Source: Bacteroidales bacterium UBA4788
GTDB taxonomy: Bacteria; Bacteroidota; Bacteroidia; Bacteroidales; VadinHA17
Reading direction: 5' to 3'
DNA: 19,893 nt
NCBI GenBank assembly: GCA_002402965.1
Contig: DHGW01000036.1
Span: 11,102-30,994 of the forward strand
Shown: piece by piece, positions 17,501 through 19,893 of the stretch
Layout: each line of letters begins with the position of its first letter
Position numbering within the stretch: position 1 is the first letter of the stretch
Translations under genes and position numbers: made by a program
The notes under the pieces: generated by a model
What the model saw: only the letters and a program-made list of their open reading frames with translations
Told to the model about the DNA's origin: nothing
Databases searched by the model: none

Positions 17501-19893
17501 TTACAGGTAATAGTGTTATCCGACGCTCCCTCGAAGTACACAGAGGCGGCACCCGAGGTTGCCCCTGCTATTGTGGGAGGAAATGCGTTGTAAACCGGGT
17601 GTCCCAGATTGGTGAACCGTATCGTGCCGTTGTTGGTAAGATCACCATAGATCTTTACGGTATGGAAATTCAGGTAATAGTTCAGGTATGGAGCCATGCC
17701 TCCCGTCCCTCCTATGGCCGTGTTCGTGACGCCGTTTCCCACTGAAATGGTGGCCCCGTTATCAACTATTACATTACCTCCTACATTGAGAGACAGCTTT
17801 GCGGTTGAACTGTTATCATTGATCCTGTATGTTCCGCTTTTGACATGCAGGTTTCCGTTCAGCAGCAGGTCAGACCGCTGAGTGGCTATTGAGCCCGAGG
17901 TATTGATAACTAAATTATTATAGACGGTTTGTGAAACAGGAAGCGTTAAGTCCGATGAATTGTAATACTCCACTGTACCTCCACCCGCATCAACGAAGGT
18001 GTTGTTAGTCACTGCCGGAAAACCGTCTGAGGCAAGCCTCAGGGTTCCCTGCCCGGAAAGGGAGGAAAGGTTGGAGGCGAAACCGTAAGCAGACTGGTCC
18101 AGGATTGCTCCGGGCATTAATGTAACTAACAGACCAGGCTCTGTAACATTTTCCGTCATTGTTACAGTTCGGTCTGTAAGTATTGTCACCATTGCCTCGT
18201 CACCCGGAACCTGGTTTCCTATCTGAAGAGTACCGCTTGGATCGGATGTCCATGTATAGGGATCATGCCAGTCGCCGCTTTTGTAGGAATAAAAGACGTC
18301 ATAATCGAGAATACCTATGGCAAAATAAGGACCCGGATTGAGAATTGAAGGAGAGATAATCGAATTCATTCCTGGTATTCCGCCAATTGCCGAGTAGATA
18401 CCGGCAGGTGCCGGGGCCATGCAAATTGTCCTGGTTATGTCAAGGCCGTTATCGAAGAGTTCGATGGCAGCCCGCGTGAAATTGCCACTGTTAATGTTAA
18501 ACAGCGACCAGTACCGTGGCTGTATTTCACCTACTGAAATATTATCTCCGTTAAGGGCGCCGTTGGGACTGACTGAAGCACTTAGCACAGGGCCTGTGGC
18601 TCCGGTATTGACATCCAGAAGACTTATCGCCTTATAGGCTCCACCCTCACCTATCGGAAAAAGAAAATTATTGCCGGTGCCGCTCAGGCTTGCCGGGAGC
18701 GACCTCTGGAGTCCTCCCGTGGTGACATTGACAAAGGATTCTGCAGAACCTGAAACCGCGGACGCAGAACTGTTTGTTACCTCAATTATGTAGCTTCCGG
18801 CGTCAAGAATCCCTTCCGTAAGAGTGAGAATACCGCCGGAAGCAAGAGTTAAGCTGCTGTTGAGATTTACCCCGTTTGAATTGTTAATTGTCAGGTTATT
18901 CAGGCTGGTTACACTTGCAGGTATTGATACCCCCGCTGAGGATCCGCCAAATATCAGTGAAGATGAGGATGTGGTGGAGAGATTTCCCGGTGTGCCCGAG
19001 ATTGCCGGACCGTTAAGTGTCAGTGTGTTGCCCCCCACATTAAATGCCCCGGACATCAGATTCAGCCCGCTGTTTATAGTAACAGACGCAGCAAGGCTGA
19101 CCCCGGAAGGGTTGTTGATAATCACGCCGCCGTCACCACTGAAAACCGGGATCATCTCAATTCCGGTAATCTGGGCTGCAGATCCCTGGTACCGTAAAGT
19201 TGATGAGGTGCCATATACCGGGGCCGTGCCAGCAACCGTTGCTGTTCCTTCCCTGGAAAGGATCCCGGAGAGAGATACTCCCGGGGGAATGGTTTTGGCG
19301 CCGCTTCCAGAAAGGGTCAGGTTGGTATAAGTTGTGTTAAACACATTCTGGGCGCCATCATAACTGTAATTCGCGGTAGCTCCTGTACCGTTAAGTGTAA
19401 TTGTGCTGGTACCCGTACCATCCAGATTAAACGGAGTTGCACCGCCAAGATACAGTGTAGGCGAACCGTTTCCAAGTATCAGTGAAGAGTTGTTCCCTGC
19501 ATTTTCGTTATCCGTAACAACAGTTCCTGCAACAATTACATTACCGGTTTCAATATTTACAGAAGCATTGTTGTATCCGCTCCCGCTGCGATTGCTGTAA
19601 AGTGTCAGGTTTCCTGAAACAAATAGTTCGGCAATAGATATATTGAGATTCGTTGTCCTGGTATTGGACGGGTTAACATTAGTACCTGTGATAAGCGATG
19701 AACAGGTTATTCTGCCGTCCCCCGATAATCCAAACGATGTATTCGCTCCGGCATTACTGTAAACTGTTAAACTTCCGGAGACAGTTACGGTAAAGCCCAA
19801 ATTTAAGTTAAGATATCCCGCAGTGTATCCTGAACTAATTCGTAATGCAGAGCAAAAGGCATTGGCGGTGACAGTGACAGTGTGGTTTGCAAT
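8557..19893 (-). CDS. Giant modular T9SS-secreted surface protein (adhesin-like), 5' end outside the window
   Basis: The visible part is 3778 codons. The frame is open to the right edge: the 31 codons before the TTG at 19800 continue the same beta-repeat sequence without a stop, so that TTG is an internal Leu and the true start is not in view. Most of the protein is Gly/Ser/Thr/Asn-rich beta sequence of the type N-L-x-[IV]-x-x-x-x-G, as expected for right-handed beta-helix or filamentous surface proteins. Entry motifs GxWxxxxxW occur at about 18246-18280, 15401-15450, 12610-12650 and 10330-10375 (for example SGDWHDPYTW and NGNWSDPSIW). FPxG modules lie at about 18650, 15870, 13050 and 11790. 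A PKD/Ig-like region follows at 10390-10900, then GFNLVGNPYPSPVDW (~9520-9565) and a T9SS sorting domain. No catalytic domain is evident. The role is inferred as a cell-surface or matrix adhesin exported through Sec, then T9SS. Confidence 0.88.
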   Translation of the reverse strand: MANHTVTVTANAFCSALRISSGYTAGYLNLNLGFTVTVSGSLTVYSNAGANTSFGLSGDGRITCSSLITGTNVNPSNTRTTNLNISIAELFVSGNLTLYSNRSGSGYNNASVNIETGNVIVAGTVVTDNENAGNNSSLILGNGSPTLYLGGATPFNLDGTGTSTITLNGTGATANYSYDGAQNVFNTTYTNLTLSGSGAKTIPPGVSLSGILSREGTATVAGTAPVYGTSSTLRYQGSAAQITGIEMIPVFSGDGGVIINNPSGVSLAASVTINSGLNLMSGAFNVGGNTLTLNGPAISGTPGNLSTTSSSSLIFGGSSAGVSIPASVTSLNNLTINNSNGVNLNSSLTLASGGILTLTEGILDAGSYIIEVTNSSASAVSGSAESFVNVTTGGLQRSLPASLSGTGNNFLFPIGEGGAYKAISLLDVNTGATGPVLSASVSPNGALNGDNISVGEIQPRYWSLFNINSGNFTRAAIELFDNGLDITRTICMAPAPAGIYSAIGGIPGMNSIISPSILNPGPYFAIGILDYDVFYSYKSGDWHDPYTWTSDPSGTLQIGNQVPGDEAMVTILTDRTVTMTENVTEPGLLVTLMPGAILDQSAYGFASNLSSLSGQGTLRLASDGFPAVTNNTFVDAGGGTVEYYNSSDLTLPVSQTVYNNLVINTSGSIATQRSDLLLNGNLHVKSGTYRINDNSSTAKLSLNVGGNVIVDNGATISVGNGVTNTAIGGTGGMAPYLNYYLNFHTVKIYGDLTNNGTIRFTNLGHPVYNAFPPTIAGATSGAASVYFEGASDNTITCNGTTDFYNLIVNKGADQTYSLTVSSSAYSHFRLFGANSMDAESLSGNPAMRKALWICSGTLVLKGSVIIPSLSEGTSASSHYYIPANGALVSDGVDAAVFVTADDYREVNTAYGVTAANNTVTGIDASGTGSAIYVFGKLQINNGYFSTKESGGIITSSTASGQIIINGGITDAKQLLSSSGSASYSQSGGLLLLRGRFRRIPVTYTTIANLTDASEITLNTARANSGTSDTYGTFNLENASNILNLSGGTVRIYDVTGTVNNEAFDVKAAAANVSVTGGTLEIIPKSGTLLADATFYALHSTAPLWNLTVNRADGTSFVRMNTLLTVQNNLNITSGVLNANGNNLSVGGNFTIATGTTYTPGSNTTIMNGSGARTLTVNTASALSLNNFTIDKPVGVTVTLAGSQAIINVTSAFRLVTGTLNDAGKTINVSGNIFNSGLVTGTGKIVINGASAQTIDGGGTFGNLEMANTAATPVSLLNRITVNGTLNFAVNGILNIGIYNLHLNGTATIAGAATNRFIQTSGNAGDGGLSRAYTSNDPFVFPVGVAGKYTPATIGFTSSPAIYGSVTVVPVDYEHPVTTVNGESLTYFWRVKSSGFTDIPLYSVTHTFVYNNADIAGTESNYVPALYDGVARSWYSGEAASINTGTNTISDWNTPTNSTNFLDADYTAGSAASFGTPIIYYSRESGLWSSTSTWSLTGHTVNDPPGSPPGANDIVIIGGNDSIWLDTETPPLLSAPATPPASYYQRNKAIVNCATLQIDAGSALDIQNNPGSTFASVLNHPGGNGKLRLTTRDPSNFDNSEPFVYPGGDFSEFNVNDGISEFYTINPKAGTYYILPTNANEYGTVIMTPLKGSNIILPNIPLVTVNGDLICNGSDADAWLAMTWQGSDYGTIVEKSVNVKGNLVVAGGSFGFIYNGTRLQRINIEGDVYVAPGAGIDVWNSSTNNIMSIGGSVFNNSNNTTAPEGSPSVMRFISSGNKCDVIFTGNRSTVVTNDPALTSTPVTVFNKVTIDKGNSPDTTITWTIGGTLTTLTNDWLTLLNGTLVYERTGDFNISTTTDFIIPSTAGLTLNTPSNVNISNNTGSETLYLNGRLRITGGGGNVYIGPAGDTANNADIEYSGSGASLIEVNSGNLFVNGQIRRPLASTNGTLTYRQTGGNVVVYGNNASQTKAKLEVLNDGSEFTMSGGNLTIVRGGGTTFGDLYLRPAVGSVTGGTITFTQSPSPGTIIDSDQSYQLDINIPLNNLEITGKTTAANRNAELALMISPLVLNGSLTLSNNRSFFASNNRNVTIRGNLNNSGTYAFGTNRTIFDGGAQSITGTSVTNFYDLEVSSLTSLTANGNLTVNHDLDIVSGNLVLGSGLLTLLGNLTNNGAYTDDNSTGGVNLAGTTQQTLSGTGSFARLVLSNNAGARLNNEIALQHDLVMNSGVLDINKYQLTLSQNSLILGTGFKTTKMIRSDGVGSSRGLLKFFPGGAQTFTFPVGVAGKYTPALFTVTTSPTVGSVRINPVNESHPTVTDPLNSLGYYWQVESSGISGLNASLLFSYLADDVSGNEAAYVAARLVLPGGTWDKAIPGAATDNVNEATNTIAFYYTGSNNMNGDYTAGTDAAIPPEVPEYITNSNGNWSDPSIWTPTGASPPCPADGPTGCNVIIDHVVTTDINFISVLSTIINNELRVVTPTFGHNLGTVSGDGKIYLEGGNLPGGTYTEFTDCSGNGTIEYGGSGTYTIVSGVYTAVPNLILSGTGTRIVPNADLTICRRLVIDGPVLDNSVNNRKLTILGTFERYNSGAFSSGTGSYPAATVAFAGSSAQNLGGVSGNFTGSNKFWNLEINNPAGLTINDGGFTEVENQLNLTNGVISVSPSGSLILLSTSSSSVVPSGGSATSWVSGPLTKSIVNGDSFLFPLGRGAIRGHRFTLTSTAGTTSAFTAEYFSPNNTATSIAPPLEVTNTLEFWSVSSASPATARIKIGWDPQSDLTPLVTENGLADMRVAGYSTGMWRELASMASGNNNNGEVETTGSVTVTSTPADFTTASISGTLARASFSSFAPICGSGGIPVSFISFTPISLTYVLSYTIDGIAQTDVTVTSLPFSLPASVPGVYRLTGFRFNGGAGTGVVDANTVSVYELPTPSDAGTNQSLCGLSTTMLTANDPGSYAGLWTVISGSGGSFENSVQYNTVFNGVLGVSYTLRWTISNGPCTSSDEVVISFPVVASQPGGFTAAETYVCRGVTGYVYTVPLVSGVTYNWSYTGSGHTINGTGNSVTVDFNSVATSGTLSVTATNACGTSPARSVDITIRVASFAYTGSPYCQNASNPTPVLEAGGVAGTFTSTPGLIFLNSATGQIDLPASRSGTYTVTNTVDASVCGGMTATATVIIAGEVWSGSAGSAWDNPANWSCGFVPYPGTEVLIPDVTVEPVIASGVTGEAGNVVIAPGSSLVVSGGTMRLYGSASSNGLFDASTGTVEFCGSAPQSVANNLFAGNRVMNLTVSNAAGVALSGPLNVTGVVLVQNGVLASGGYLNLASDATGTALIDGSGTGTVSGNVTMQRYLPSRFGYRYFSSPFTASTVSEFGDDMNLLSSFPMFYRYDESRTSSGWVSYTTGTSPLNTLEGYAVNFGSVDSPYTVDVTGEVTNGSVAVTLYNNNNTYTDGFNLVGNPYPSPVDWNAAGWTKTNIDNALYFFRASTTDEYGGTYSSYVNGNSSDGLANNIIPSMQGFFVRVSNGSFPVSGTLGATNSVRINNQTHIFFKSGEVINRFLIRLAAAFTDDAASADPMVVYFEEEAGLAFDKELDALKLFNTDMMVTNLFSVLPGDEKLSINALPPQTDSVVYVPLGLRSWRDGEVAFGIRDLENLPENVRIMFRDAVTGANIDLVSSGPYRVNLVAGDYLNRFALAILKNTTGIGAGPEETDLFSVYSYGQQLKATVGTIKGGEGVITVYDLGGRPVSVRNIFETGRYNMDLNLKPGIYLVSYTTGSVKVTVKLAIGL
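8560..8794 (-). other. T9SS type A C-terminal sorting domain of the giant protein
   Basis: The last ~78 residues carry the normal three-part pattern: a VYSYGQQLKATVG strand, then GVITVYDLGGRPV, then NLKPGIYLVSYTTGSVKVTVKLAI at the extreme C-terminus. In known type A domains the PorU sortase removes this tail at the surface and the protein is linked to A-LPS. The T9SS machinery itself is not encoded in this window. Confidence 0.85.
9825..18900 (-). repeat. Five dispersed protein modules in the giant gene (NLxINN helix block, four followed by an FPxG domain)
   Basis: Related segments of about 80-100 codons occur at about 18900-18630, 16115-15840, 13310-13030, 12035-11760 and 10065-9825. Each opens with [FWM]-x-N/R-L-x-[IVM]-x-N-x-x-G, passes through V-x-x-x-L-x-[LF]-x-x-G-x-[LI], and ends in a cross-over strand before the next domain. 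In the first four this is an F-x-FP-[IVL]-G module; in the second and third it continues GVAGKYTPA and is followed by YxWxV-x-SSG and D-x-D/G-YTAG. In the fifth the FPxG module is replaced by QRYLPSRFGYRYFSSPF, leading to the C-terminal domains. The first three units are spaced about 2.8 kb apart. Confidence 0.75.
10390..10900 (-). other. PKD-like and Ig-like domain region of the giant protein
   Basis: Reading leftwards from about 10900, the segment contains YVCRGVTGYVYTVPLVSG and VTYNWSYTGSGHTINGTG, then LSVTATNACGTSPARSV. This is the layout of PKD-like domains common in Bacteroidota T9SS proteins (W in the C strand, TNACG before the last strand). A further Ig-like unit follows at about 10610-10395 (SPYCQNASNPTPVLEAGG, GTYTVTNTVDASVCGG). 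Both probably act as beta-sandwich spacers near the cell end of the protein. Confidence 0.65.

Noticed and set aside
8557..19800. Giant protein as a type V autotransporter
   Set aside because: The C-terminus is a T9SS sorting domain with no beta-barrel translocator, despite the beta-helix-like passenger.
8557..19893. DNA-level tandem repeats or a CRISPR-like array in the repetitive giant gene
   Set aside because: The repetition is in the protein. DNA copies are diverged and irregularly spaced, with no constant repeat/spacer pattern.

Overview
The window looks like chromosomal DNA of a Bacteroidota bacterium, probably Bacteroidales-like. The evidence is a two-component-regulator-type propeller protein, a giant surface protein ending in a type IX secretion (T9SS) C-terminal sorting domain, a DUF4402 fimbrial-type subunit, and few strong Shine-Dalgarno sites. 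I see no rRNA, tRNA, CRISPR array, insertion sequence or phage gene.

Layout. Positions 1-2112 (minus strand) are decayed. The 5' part of a Reg_prop sensor gene (about 2112-1201) carries a frameshift and breaks off abruptly at about 1200. There it meets a beta-strand-rich, repeat-containing envelope protein that has no signal peptide and is cut by an in-frame TGA at 296-298. The same frame stays open for 98 more codons to the window edge and holds further repeats. A short intergenic gap leads to an intact plus-strand Old Yellow Enzyme of the YqjM/NamA type (2282-3343). It is convergent with nfo, endonuclease IV (3423-4265, minus).

The rest, 4281-19893 on the minus strand, is one tightly packed gene run that ends in nfo. 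In order of transcription it holds a giant T9SS surface protein (at least 3778 residues, 5' end outside the window), a DUF4402 pilin-like subunit joined by an ATGA stop/start overlap, and a FimD/PapC-like outer-membrane usher. The usher carries an SdrD-like segment, a carboxypeptidase-regulatory-like segment and three SPOR-like domains at its C-terminus. nfo follows 15 bp later.

How the genes may work together (inference). The usher would export or assemble the DUF4402 subunit, while the giant protein would leave by T9SS and attach to the surface. The SPOR domains would tie the usher to peptidoglycan, perhaps at division sites. No PapD-type chaperone is present in this run, which is unusual beside an usher and a pilin. 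This coupling of a SPOR-bearing usher, a pilin-like protein and a giant T9SS adhesin is the best candidate here for a poorly described system.
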